Source: Firmicutes bacterium CAG:552
GTDB lineage: Bacteria > Bacillota > Clostridia > Christensenellales > Pumilibacteraceae
Direction of reading: 5' to 3'
DNA length: 13,897 nt
Assembly: GCA_000435495.1 (NCBI GenBank)
Contig: FR884036.1
Coordinates: 1-13,897 of the forward strand
Below are positions 1 to 6,613 of this stretch, piece by piece. Within the stretch, counting starts at the first letter, position 1. The number at the start of each line of letters is the position of its first letter. The notes under the pieces were generated by a model. That model worked only from the letters and a program-made list of their open reading frames with translations. It made no database searches and was not told the DNA's origin. Both the position numbers and the translations under genes were made by a program.

Positions 1-1
1 G

Positions 2-64
2 CTAAAAGTGGGGAAAACGTTAAAAATCAGCTATGAAGAAATTAAAACCGATATAAACGGTTAA
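2..64 (+). CDS. C-terminal tail of an unidentified protein (truncated by window edge)
   Basis: An open frame enters the window at base 2 and runs 20 codons to a TAA at 62-64. The visible residues end in EEIKTDING, a plausible soluble, helical C-terminus. The only support is the uninterrupted frame and the clean gap before the next gene, whose Shine-Dalgarno begins at 91. A small inverted repeat (AACCG 46-50 with CGGTT 58-62) sits at the end of the gene, but no T-run follows, so I do not call it a terminator. No family can be assigned from 20 residues, and a chance open frame is possible. Confidence 0.4.
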   Translation, partial: LKVGKTLKISYEEIKTDING

Positions 65-105
65 ACCCGATTATATAAAAAATATTTTATAGGAGGACAT
101 ATTAT

Positions 106-1350
106 ATGTTCAAAAGAAGAAGATTGCTTGTTTTAATTGCAGTAGCGTGTCTTATATTTGCAAGTATGCCGCTGATGAATGTAAGCGCACTGTCAAACGG
201 TAAAAAGGTTTATTACATAACCGACAGTTTCGATTATTTTAACGTCCAATCGGCGATAGGTAGCGGCAGCGTAGCCACGGTGGATCAATGTTTGTATATA
301 CCGTATAACGGCAGCGGTAGCGGTATCGTGGCGTACAACAGCTTTGAAAACAATTTCGAAAAAGGGATCAGGGATAATTTGGCAGGCGGATGGTTCGATC
401 TGATATAACCGGGAAGTTACGTAATTTTCGAGATGATGAACGGATTGTCTGTACTTCCACAAAACGAAAATTTAACGGTACCTGCATTTACTGAACTACT
501 GGAAGATATCTTCGGGTATTTAAAGGGATATATGCACTGTAAGATAGCATTTATTTGCGATACGGACGAATCTAAGTTTGCAGGATACGCAACTTTCCTT
601 AACTATTTGGATATACACGTAAACACCGACATAAGGACGCCCTTTGCGCATAGCGTTATGTATAGGATATCGCCGTTGATTGAAGCAAATACGCCTAATG
701 ATATGGAAATTATGATATTGTTTGACAGCCATTATGCAGACGCATATAATGATGCTCAAAACGCTGATGTTACATATAACTTGAACGATCGCACCTCCTA
801 TCAAATAATGTCAGAGATTATGTATGTTCTCGAAGATATGTGTAACGCACAGAGTTCGTCATTAAACGATATCGCTCAAGCGTGTAGGGTTAATTATAAC
901 GTACGCCTTTATAGCGTATCTCCCGGCGGTATATTTAAAAATTTAGAGAATTATACTACGATAAGCATGACCGACGCTGTTTATAATGCCAAGGAATTAG
1001 TGTATATTATGCGCCCCGATGCAAATTTGAATTTGAATTGTCGACTTCTTGAAGACTTAATATGCTCGTTTACACCGGACGATTTTTACGCTTATTCTTT
1101 CGGCAGCGTTTCTGTCCCTGCGCCGGAGGCATCGCTTCTGACTATATACGAGTTGGTTTATACATACGAAGAATGCTTTACTCGCAGGGTGGAGGCAATG
1201 ATTGACTTTTTGGAAGACGAAGATCTTTCCGATTACAATAATTGGTATGGCGTATGCGATATTTCCTATAAGATTTTAGGCACAGGACCGGACGGTTGGA
1301 TGATCAGCGTGCTTGGATACGGTTCCAAGGTAAAGCCTCTTTACGATTAA
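106..1350 (+). pseudogene. Unrecognised secreted protein gene interrupted by one in-frame TAA
   Basis: One reading frame of 415 codons runs from ATG 106 to TAA 1348-1350 and is broken only by TAA at 406-408 (codon 101). The start is well supported by AGGAGGA at 91-97. The first 28 residues form a classical signal peptide: KRRR, a hydrophobic core, then a VSA|LS cleavage site. The mature part is acidic and aromatic-rich, with no transmembrane segment or metal-site motif I recognise. Segments such as YVIFEMMNG, KIAFICDTD and MEIMILFDS alternate like the beta strands of an alpha/beta fold. That is an impression, not a family call. The downstream half has an ATG ATG at 433, but no Shine-Dalgarno precedes it (the nearest purine-rich stretch, GGGA, is about 18 nt upstream), and it would lack the signal peptide. 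The neighbouring codons (ATA TAA CCG) allow a single CAA-to-TAA transition. A recent nonsense mutation, a sequencing or assembly error, or readthrough are all possible. Confidence 0.65.
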
Positions 1351-1738
1351 AACAGCATAAGGCAAAACAAGCAAATAACGATTTGTTGACATTAGGCACA
1401 TAATTAAAAAGGACAGGTATTGTGACATGCACTCTAGCGGCATATATAACATGCAGAGTGAGATTAAATAATACTTGTCCTTATTTATTATTACGTTATT
1501 TTTTGTTTGTAAGTCGGCGTTTCGGTAGGATATTATGTCGTTTGTTTATGACTGCGCGCTAACCGGATTTGCGGCGGTATGTGCTTAATAATATGTTTTG
1601 CATAGCCGTCGTGGGGGGGGGACTGCGGCGTAAGAACTGCGCTATTTCAGTCGAAATCACAATATTTGCGCAACTAGTTCGGTATATGCGGCTTTACATG
1701 TCCGATGTGATTCTGTATGTTTTTTAATTAGGAAAAAG
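1351..1738. other. 388-bp non-coding gap between convergent genes
   Basis: No convincing reading frame occurs on either strand. The gap holds the long hairpin at 1409-1482, a homopolymer of nine G at 1613-1621, a small dyad at 1644-1657 (ATTTC, 4-nt loop, GAAAT) and an 8-bp palindrome AACTAGTT near 1671. A TTGACA at 1385-1390 resembles a -35 box, but no -10 lies 16-18 nt downstream. I see no obvious intrinsic terminator for the minus-strand ttcA-like gene, which ends at 1739. The gap could be decayed sequence, but no residual gene is recognisable. Confidence 0.6.
1409..1482. other. Long two-part hairpin, possible terminator or structured RNA
   Basis: Bases 1409-1421 (AAGGACAGGTATT) pair with 1470-1482 (AATACTTGTCCTT) as 13 pairs including one G-T. 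Inside an asymmetric internal loop (1422-1429 and 1461-1469) lies a second stem: CACTCT 1430-1435 with AGAGTG 1455-1460. This is extended past a 4-nt bulge by GCAT 1440-1443 with ATGC 1451-1454, closing a 7-nt loop. A-rich sequence precedes the element and a T-rich stretch with a T6 run near 1500 follows it. It starts 59 nt after the stop of the upstream plus-strand gene. It could end that gene's transcript, but it is much longer and more articulated than a standard terminator. Confidence 0.5.
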
Positions 1739-2497
1739 TTACGGTTGTTTTCGATTGACGGCGTTACCGAACTTATCGAAAATTTCGTACCTATCGTACA
1801 AATTGTATCTGTCGGGTGAAACGATTGCCGACAAAATACGCTGTTTTAAAGACGGAACGTCCTTGCCGACGGCAGAAAGCAGTTTTTTTATGCTCTCCCG
1901 ATTGGTGTGATGAGCGGCGGGACAGGGATTTTTGAGGATAGGAAAACGTGTCGCATAAGCGGCGACGTTTTTTTCGAAAGTCAGTATAAGCGGTCGTATT
2001 ATACTTATGTTTTTGTCTTCCAGATAAGTTACTGGTGGCAGAGCGGACAACCTTCCCTCAAAAGACATGGACAGGAAAAACGTTTCTATGAGGTCGTCGG
2101 CGTTATGTCCGAGCGCAAGTTTATTGCACTTAAGCTCGCTCGCCGAGTTGACGAGTGCGCCCCTTCGCATGTTTGCGCAAAGCGAGCAAGGATTTTTTTC
2201 TTTGCGCTCGTCAAAGACGATTTTGCCTATTTCGGTGGCAACGATTACATGTTCTGTGTTTATGCTTTTGCAAAACGACGTCAGTCCGGAAAAGTCGGAG
2301 CCTAATCCCATGTCTATCGTAATTGCAACGAGCGAAAACCGTTGCGGCGAAAACATAGCGTATCTGTGCAAGAGATACAGCATTGCCAAGGAGTCTTTGC
2401 CTCCGGATAATCCGACGGCTATTCGATCGCCGTCTTTTATCATACCGAATACGTTGATTGTTTTTCGTAATTCACTCAGCATTTTTTGCGTTGTCAT
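1739..2497 (-). CDS. TtcA-like PP-loop tRNA thiolation protein
   Basis: A 252-residue protein of the TtcA/TtuA branch of the PP-loop ATPases, which adenylate a tRNA base and replace its oxygen with sulfur. The PP-loop is SGGKDS at residues 31-36. The family's cluster-binding cysteines are visible as CSLC (C104, C107) followed by MRRG, and C192 in NPCPAAHHTNR. LGHNADD (129-135) is the conserved second nucleotide-site motif. Three cysteines at this spacing match the [4Fe-4S] ligands known from TtcA. In enterobacteria TtcA makes 2-thiocytidine at tRNA position 32, but Firmicutes homologues are not all tested, so the exact base is inferred and no symbol is given. ATG 2497 is preceded by a weak GTGAG. 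A possible minus-strand promoter (TTGCCA near 2550, extended TG-C-TAAACT) lies in the 159-bp gap shared with rpmH. The gene is convergent with the broken secreted-protein gene. Confidence 0.85.
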   Translation of the reverse strand: MTTQKMLSELRKTINVFGMIKDGDRIAVGLSGGKDSLAMLYLLHRYAMFSPQRFSLVAITIDMGLGSDFSGLTSFCKSINTEHVIVATEIGKIVFDERKEKNPCSLCANMRRGALVNSASELKCNKLALGHNADDLIETFFLSMSFEGRLSALPPVTYLEDKNISIIRPLILTFEKNVAAYATRFPILKNPCPAAHHTNRESIKKLLSAVGKDVPSLKQRILSAIVSPDRYNLYDRYEIFDKFGNAVNRKQP

Positions 2498-2582
2498 ATC
2501 AAACTCACTTTACGTATTTTTTCTCAGTTTAGCATGGCAAAGGAAATTTTGGCAACTATTTGCGGTACGTAGGCAAAATCAG

Positions 2583-2611
2583 TTGACTTAATCGCCGATT
2601 TTAACTATAAT
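2583..2611 (+). promoter_or_regulatory. Housekeeping (sigma-A type) promoter of the rpmH operon
   Basis: TTGACT at 2583-2588, a 17-nt spacer and a perfect TATAAT at 2606-2611 face rpmH, whose ATG is at 2657. The expected transcript start, near 2618, leaves a leader of about 40 nt with AAGGA at 2642-2646 ahead of the start codon. The near-consensus match suits a ribosomal-protein operon. Confidence 0.85.
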
Positions 2612-2656
2612 ATATAGAGCATAATCAGCAAATATCTTTCAAAGGAATATTATATT

Positions 2657-2809
2657 ATGAAAAGAACTTATCAACCCAAGAAGAGAGCAAGACAAAAGGT
2701 ACACGGTTTCAGACAGAGAATGAAGACTCAGGGCGGACGCAGAGTACTTGCTCGTCGTCGTCAGAAAGGTCGCAAAAACATCTCGGTTAAGCCGCTTGGC
2801 TCCCACTAA
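2657..2809 (+). CDS. rpmH: 50S ribosomal protein L34
   Basis: A 50-residue, very basic protein that begins MKRTYQPKKRARQK and contains HGFRQRM and the hallmark VLARRRQKGRK, which identify bacterial L34 of the large ribosomal subunit. Most L34 proteins are 44-46 residues. This one carries a few extra C-terminal residues (SVKPLGSH) beyond the usual end. ATG 2657 follows AAGGA at 2642-2646. It is the first gene of the unit, 30 nt ahead of rnpA, the order found near the replication origin in many bacteria. Transcription is expected from the strong promoter at 2583-2611. Confidence 0.97.
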   Translation: MKRTYQPKKRARQKVHGFRQRMKTQGGRRVLARRRQKGRKNISVKPLGSH

Positions 2810-2839
2810 TATGCGGGGGCGTTTGCTCGTAGCATACGC

Positions 2840-3166
2840 ATGCTAAAACGCATTTTCAGACTGACTAAACACGGATCGTTCGGATACGTTTATCGCAAAG
2901 GAGAGAACAAGGCTTCGGCGGCGTTTTCTCTCTTTTATGTTAGTTCGACTTCGCTCAAAGTCGGCTTTTCGGTAAGCAACAAGATAGGCAAGGCTTGCGT
3001 AAGAAACAAACTTAAACGCAGGATGAGAGAATCGGTAAGGCATATTATGCCCCTCAAAAAATATCAGATAGTCTTGGTAGCGAGACAAGCCGCCACAAAA
3101 TTGACGTATTCCGAAATAAGCGACCAGATACGAAAACTTTTTTCGTCGGCGGGACTTTATGCGTAA
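2840..3166 (+). CDS. rnpA: Ribonuclease P protein component
   Basis: A 108-residue basic protein, the usual size for the protein subunit that helps the RNase P RNA cut the 5' leader from pre-tRNAs. The N-terminus MLKRIFRLTKHGSFGYVYRKG fits the family's opening pattern (a short basic start, then F and V/Y before KG). KIGKACVRNKLKRRMRE at about residues 48-64 is the RNR signature helix that contacts the RNA, with RNK in place of RNR. ATG 2840 is the only in-frame start at the expected place. Its Shine-Dalgarno is weak, a G-rich stretch about 20 nt upstream, which suggests that translation may partly depend on rpmH upstream. The 3' end overlaps yidD by 8 nt. Confidence 0.95.
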   Translation: MLKRIFRLTKHGSFGYVYRKGENKASAAFSLFYVSSTSLKVGFSVSNKIGKACVRNKLKRRMRESVRHIMPLKKYQIVLVARQAATKLTYSEISDQIRKLFSSAGLYA

Positions 3167-3440
3167 AAAGAAAAAGTCTTTTGCGGCGTATTTTTTCAGT
3201 TTTATCTGGATAGTAGAGCTGCCGATTAAGTTTTATCGCAAAGTGATTTCTCCGTTGATTCCGTCCGCATGTATTTATTACCCGAGTTGCTCGGTGTACA
3301 TGGCGGAATGTATAAAGGAATACGGCTTTAAAGGCGTTGTATTAGGGCTAAAGCGATTGCTTAGGTGCAATACTTTCAGCGAAGGCGGTTACGATCCGGT
3401 TCCGCTTAACCCAAAAGGAGATATAGAATGGCTTTTTTAA
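3159..3440 (+). CDS. yidD: Membrane protein insertion efficiency factor YidD
   Basis: A 93-residue small protein of the YidD family (formerly UPF0161/DUF37), associated with the inner face of the membrane and thought to aid YidC-dependent insertion. The signature is complete: YYPSCSVYMAECI near residues 40-52, then GLKRLLRCN and GGYDPVP near 63-81. The N-terminus is basic (MRKKKK) and followed by a hydrophobic stretch that continues into LPIKFYRKVISPL, typical of the family's amphipathic anchor. It overlaps rnpA by 8 nt and yidC by 13 nt, so the three are probably translationally coupled. ATG 3159 has only a weak GGCGGGA ahead of it. Confidence 0.95.
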   Translation: MRKKKKSFAAYFFSFIWIVELPIKFYRKVISPLIPSACIYYPSCSVYMAECIKEYGFKGVVLGLKRLLRCNTFSEGGYDPVPLNPKGDIEWLF

Positions 3441-4846
3441 TGTCCGCAATAGAAGTTGCGGCACCCGGAGGCATGTGGGAGTGGTTTATCTTCAAGGTTT
3501 TCGGGTTTGTTGTTAACTATGGCTGGAGAATAGTGCTATTTACGGCGCTGCTAAAATTAGTGTTGTCGCCGCTCGATTTTTACCAAAAATACAAAATGCG
3601 TAAAAATCAACACATTACCGAACAGCTTAAGCCTCAGATGGACCGACTTGGCAAGCAATACGCCGACGATCCCGCAATGCTCAGACGCAAGCAATCGGAA
3701 TTGCAGAAGAAAGCGGGATTCAGCTTTTTATCGTCGTGTTTGCCGCTCATTTTGACGATGGTTATATTCATAACCTTTTACACTGCGCTAAGACACGTTT
3801 CCTCGTACATGGAATTTAAACAGTACGTCGAAATGCACAACGCTTATGTGGGTGCATATCAGACTACCGGGTTCGACTACAAGACGAGAGTTAACGGTAG
3901 CGGCGATTACAAAATATCGCTTAGCGGCGAAGAAATCGAAAACGGCGATTTTGCGGAGATTGACAATTATCTCAGCGGTGTTTTTGCTTCCGACGAAAGT
4001 TTGAATAAAGCCATAGAAGACAGTGTGGTAAAGATGGGCGAGCTTTCGTACAACACTTTCGGGGCCAACGCTTTCGAAAGTTTGATTAAGTACAAAACCG
4101 ATTATATCGATCAGGGAAAATCATACAAGGATTATCTTGCGTTTACGGCTGCGCTTAACCGCGAAGGCGAAGATACAGATACGACGAAGTTAGAACTTAA
4201 AGAGTTTAACGTAGCAATGAGCGAGCTGATGCAGCTTTACGCTCAGGGATTTACTACGGGCGCCTACAAGGCTAATCGTACGGGCTTTTTGTGGATAAAA
4301 AGTTTGTGGGTTGCCGACGTTCCGTGGAAAGACGCTATACCCGATTATTCGACTTTTAAGAATTCGATGTCAAGCGACGGTTATCTCGATATTGCTGTAA
4401 ACAAAGGTAAAGTATACGAAGACGACGATACTTTGTTTAAAGACTTAGCAAAAGAAGAGACGTATGCGAGAGTTACCGCACAGGTCAGGGCGGACGAGGC
4501 TCTTAACGACACCAACGGTTATCTCGTGCTTGCGGTTTTAGTAGTAGGTTTGAGTGTTTTGTCGCAATTTATCACCAATCGTCAGCAAAAGAAGAGCGGT
4601 CAGATTATGGAAAATACGGGCATGGGTACCATGAAGGCGATGATGTTCGTTATGCCCGTTATGCTTGCGGTATTTGCGCTTACTTCAAACTCGGCGTTCT
4701 CTCTGTACATGATAGTGAGTTCGGTAGCCAGTCTTTTGATAAACCTCATTACCTCTCTTATCGTAGGAGCAATCGATAAGAACGGAAAATCGAAAACGCA
4801 GGTAATTAAGCACGGCAGAAGAGATCCTAACGATATGATCAAATAA
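3428..4846 (+). CDS. yidC: Membrane protein insertase YidC/Oxa1 family, with enlarged external loop
   Basis: A 472-residue member of the YidC/Oxa1/SpoIIIJ insertase family, which folds and inserts proteins into the cytoplasmic membrane. ATG 3428 follows AAGGAG at 3415-3420. TM1 (about residues 19-49) is followed by the charged cytoplasmic hairpin (RRKQSELQKKAGF, about 83-98), TM2 (98-121), TM3 (365-384) and two more hydrophobic segments (about 405-450) ending in a basic tail. The conserved FLWI at 287-290 and the later hydrophobic helices confirm the family. The SpoIIIJ-type proteins of Gram-positives are about 250-290 residues. The extra length lies between TM2 and TM3, where about 150 residues precede FLWI and about 65 more follow it. 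The hydrophilic-groove arginine position in TM1 appears to be Lys43 (ALLKLVLSPL). No lipoprotein signal is seen. The gene sits between yidD and jag, as is usual. Confidence 0.93.
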   Translation: MAFLMSAIEVAAPGGMWEWFIFKVFGFVVNYGWRIVLFTALLKLVLSPLDFYQKYKMRKNQHITEQLKPQMDRLGKQYADDPAMLRRKQSELQKKAGFSFLSSCLPLILTMVIFITFYTALRHVSSYMEFKQYVEMHNAYVGAYQTTGFDYKTRVNGSGDYKISLSGEEIENGDFAEIDNYLSGVFASDESLNKAIEDSVVKMGELSYNTFGANAFESLIKYKTDYIDQGKSYKDYLAFTAALNREGEDTDTTKLELKEFNVAMSELMQLYAQGFTTGAYKANRTGFLWIKSLWVADVPWKDAIPDYSTFKNSMSSDGYLDIAVNKGKVYEDDDTLFKDLAKEETYARVTAQVRADEALNDTNGYLVLAVLVVGLSVLSQFITNRQQKKSGQIMENTGMGTMKAMMFVMPVMLAVFALTSNSAFSLYMIVSSVASLLINLITSLIVGAIDKNGKSKTQVIKHGRRDPNDMIK

Positions 4847-4855
4847 GGAGTAAAA

Positions 4856-5761
4856 ATGTTAGTAATAGAAGCAACAGGCAGAAAGGTAAACGACGCTATA
4901 GCCGCAGGGCTTGCGCAGGTAGGCAAGTCGCTTAGCGACGTTGAAGTGGAAATTATCGATCACGGCGGAATATTCCGCAAGGCAAAAGTGCGTATAACGG
5001 TAGAGGGGGAGGAACCGCCCGCTCCGGTAAGAGAAACCAAAGACGAAGATCGCATAATTATTCCGAGCAAGAGCGAAAGAGAAAAGAACAGAAATTCTTT
5101 TGGCGACAAAAAACGCAGAGACGATCGCCGCAACGAAGAAAAAGCGGATAAGCCGCAGAAAACGGAAAAGTACGAAAAAGAAATTTCTCGCAGCGAAACC
5201 GTTAAAGAGCGTAAGCCTTTAGAGAAAAAGACGGAAAGCGTTTCCGATGACAAAAAGGCAGAAAAAGAAAAGCAGATTAAAGAACCGAGAAAGGGTGCGC
5301 CGATAACGGCTGAGGTCAGCGAAAAAGCGGTAAACTTTGTGAAAGAGCTTGTGGTAAAGATGGGCATCGAAGCCGAAGTATTATCTACCGTAGAGGACAA
5401 TGAACTTCATATCGAGATAAAAACAGACAACGGTGCGGTGATAGGTTATCACGGAGAAGTGCTTAATTCTATTGAGTATTTAGTAAGCTATTCGCTTAAT
5501 CGTGACAGCGAAAATTATTATCGAGTAATAGTAGACAGCAACGGTTACAGAGAAAAACGCAAGGGTACTCTCGAAGATATTGCAAAGCGAATGGCTGCAA
5601 AGTGCATCAGAACTCATCACAAAGTTTCGCTGGATCCGATGAACAGCAGCGAGCGAAAAATAATTCACTCTGCGCTTAGTGATAACGAGCAGATTATAAC
5701 TCGAAGCGAAGGACACGAGCCTAACAGGTACGTTATCATCTTTTATAAACGAAACAAGTAA
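4856..5761 (+). CDS. jag: Jag / KhpB RNA-binding protein (Jag-N, KH and R3H domains)
   Basis: A 301-residue cytoplasmic RNA-binding protein, called Jag, SpoIIIJ-associated protein or KhpB, which in Firmicutes partners KhpA and affects cell envelope growth. Residues 1-52 are the Jag-N domain (MLVIEATGRKVNDAI...GGIFRKAKVRI). Residues of about 55-145 form a Lys/Glu/Arg-rich linker, probably disordered. The KH domain carries the GxxG loop as GYHG (197-200) in place of the usual GKRG, followed by EVLNSIEYLV. The R3H domain ends the protein, with R267 and H271 in ERKIIH and then the conserved SEGHEPNRYVII. ATG 4856 comes 9 nt after the yidC stop, with an AGGAG overlapping that stop. It is the last gene of the rpmH unit, followed by a strong terminator. 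Confidence 0.94.
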   Translation: MLVIEATGRKVNDAIAAGLAQVGKSLSDVEVEIIDHGGIFRKAKVRITVEGEEPPAPVRETKDEDRIIIPSKSEREKNRNSFGDKKRRDDRRNEEKADKPQKTEKYEKEISRSETVKERKPLEKKTESVSDDKKAEKEKQIKEPRKGAPITAEVSEKAVNFVKELVVKMGIEAEVLSTVEDNELHIEIKTDNGAVIGYHGEVLNSIEYLVSYSLNRDSENYYRVIVDSNGYREKRKGTLEDIAKRMAAKCIRTHHKVSLDPMNSSERKIIHSALSDNEQIITRSEGHEPNRYVIIFYKRNK

Positions 5762-5765
5762 TTTT

Positions 5766-5808
5766 AAGAGCGTAGCGGAATACCGAATCATACCGCTGCG
5801 CTCTTTTT
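5766..5808 (+). terminator. Intrinsic terminator after jag
   Basis: AAGAGCGTAGCGG at 5766-5778 pairs with CCGCTGCGCTCTT at 5793-5805 (13 pairs, one G-T), with a 14-nt loop and a T-run at 5804-5808. It starts 4 nt after the jag stop and should end the rpmH-to-jag transcript. Confidence 0.88.
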
Positions 5809-5922
5809 AGGAACTTACCCTTATTAATATTAGTTATTACTAAAGATACAAACGCTTCGAGGCTCGAGCGCATATCGGCATTAAAAGCGATTTTGTATAA
5901 AATACCAAACAGAGGAGAAAAT

Positions 5923-6231
5923 ATGGTAGTAGCAACCCCGTATAATTACGGCGATATAGCGATCGATTTTAATTATGCAGAACAGTTTAAACTATACAAA
6001 ATCAAGGACGGAAGCATAGTAACTACGGATTTGGTACTTACCAACGGCAGCGGGTATTTTCCGCTTATATCGTTATTATCGAGGCTAAACGTAAACGTGC
6101 TTGTTTGCGGGACGCTTAAGGCTGCGGCAAAAAAAATGCTGGACGAGTTCAATATAAAGTATGTTTGCGGAAACAGCGGAGATTCTGATAAAGCTGTAGA
6201 ATCTTACATAGCCGCTTTAAACGGCATTTAG
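5923..6231 (+). CDS. NifX/NifB-type dinitrogenase iron-molybdenum cofactor domain protein
   Basis: A 102-residue single-domain protein of the family named for nitrogenase FeMo-cofactor carriers (NifX, NafY and the C-terminus of NifB). Features are VATPYNYGDIAIDFNYAEQF at the N-terminus (family pattern VA.P...G.....F..A..F), TNGSGYFPL in the middle, VNVLVCGTLKAAAKKML, and a C-terminal GNSGDSDKAVESYI. I chose ATG 5923 over the in-frame ATG at 5893 because AGAGGAG at 5911-5917 precedes it and the family begins at this MVVATP. No nif gene is nearby. Stand-alone homologues are common in anaerobes that do not fix nitrogen, where their role is unknown, and metal-cluster carriage is only an inference. 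It is separated from jag by a terminator, so it probably has its own promoter. TATAAA at 5896-5901 could be a -10 box, but the -35 is poor. Confidence 0.82.
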   Translation: MVVATPYNYGDIAIDFNYAEQFKLYKIKDGSIVTTDLVLTNGSGYFPLISLLSRLNVNVLVCGTLKAAAKKMLDEFNIKYVCGNSGDSDKAVESYIAALNGI

Positions 6232-6613
6232 TCCGATAAATGTGGCGTTTGAACGCAGTTTTTGCAGTCGTTACGATGTTAAACAGCCGAACGTTTTTTG
6301 CAAGTCATCGCACGTGTTTACAGAAAATTCACATGCCGTAAGCAAAGAGCATTTGCAAAAAAGTCGCAAAATAAAACCGCTTAGATCGGAAGTCGGGAGA
6401 AGCGGAATAAAAACGTTTTTAAAGTGAATTGACACGCAAAAGGATATAACGTTATTCACATTATAAAGAAAAACGAAATTATCGGATAAAGTTTAAGAAG
6501 TTACAAATAGCAAGGCAGAAAAAGAGGGAGTCGCATTAAGCGACTCCCTCTTTAGTTACAAAAGAATCCATATAAAATAAACCGGGTTAAGGTCATTTAA
6601 AATAATCTACAAG
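6232..6613. other. Non-coding gap between convergent genes
   Basis: Apart from the terminator at 6521-6553 I see no gene here. A 61-codon frame starting with GTG at 6242 lacks a Shine-Dalgarno and a recognisable composition. A TTGACA at 6429-6434 is followed 18 nt later by a poor TATTCA, and TTATTCACA at 6452-6460 matches the DnaA-box consensus once. Neither has supporting context. Confidence 0.6.
6521..6553 (-). terminator. Perfect 14-bp intrinsic terminator, mainly for fbp, possibly bidirectional
   Basis: AAAGAGGGAGTCGC at 6521-6534 and its exact complement at 6540-6553 close a 5-nt loop. Read on the minus strand the stem is followed by a T-rich tail (CTCTTTTTCTG), which fits termination of the valS-fbp transcript about 60 nt after the fbp stop. 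On the plus strand only TTT follows, so it is a weaker stop for transcripts from the NifX-like gene. Confidence 0.9.

Noticed and set aside
433..1350. The distal half of the broken gene as an independent 305-residue protein
   Set aside because: It lies in the same frame as the upstream part, has no Shine-Dalgarno before the ATG ATG at 433, and would lack the signal peptide that the upstream part provides.
106..1350. A reassigned stop codon explaining the in-frame TAA
   Set aside because: rpmH, yidD, yidC, jag, valS and the importer genes use TAA as a normal terminator at family-typical ends.
1385..1423. A promoter for the 1409-1482 hairpin built on TTGACA at 1385-1390
   Set aside because: No acceptable -10 lies 16-18 nt downstream. 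The nearest candidates are at spacings of about 10 or 27 nt.
6242..6427. 61-codon reading frame beginning with GTG
   Set aside because: It has no Shine-Dalgarno, no recognisable motif, and lies in a gap between convergent genes. It looks like chance.
6452..6460. TTATTCACA as a DnaA box marking oriC
   Set aside because: One 9-bp match to a degenerate consensus is expected about once by chance in a window of this size. No second box, AT-rich unwinding element or dnaA gene accompanies it.
6429..6553. A small RNA from TTGACA at 6429 to the hairpin at 6521-6553
   Set aside because: The matching -10 (TATTCA, 18-nt spacer) is poor and the hairpin's T-tail is on the other strand, where it serves fbp.
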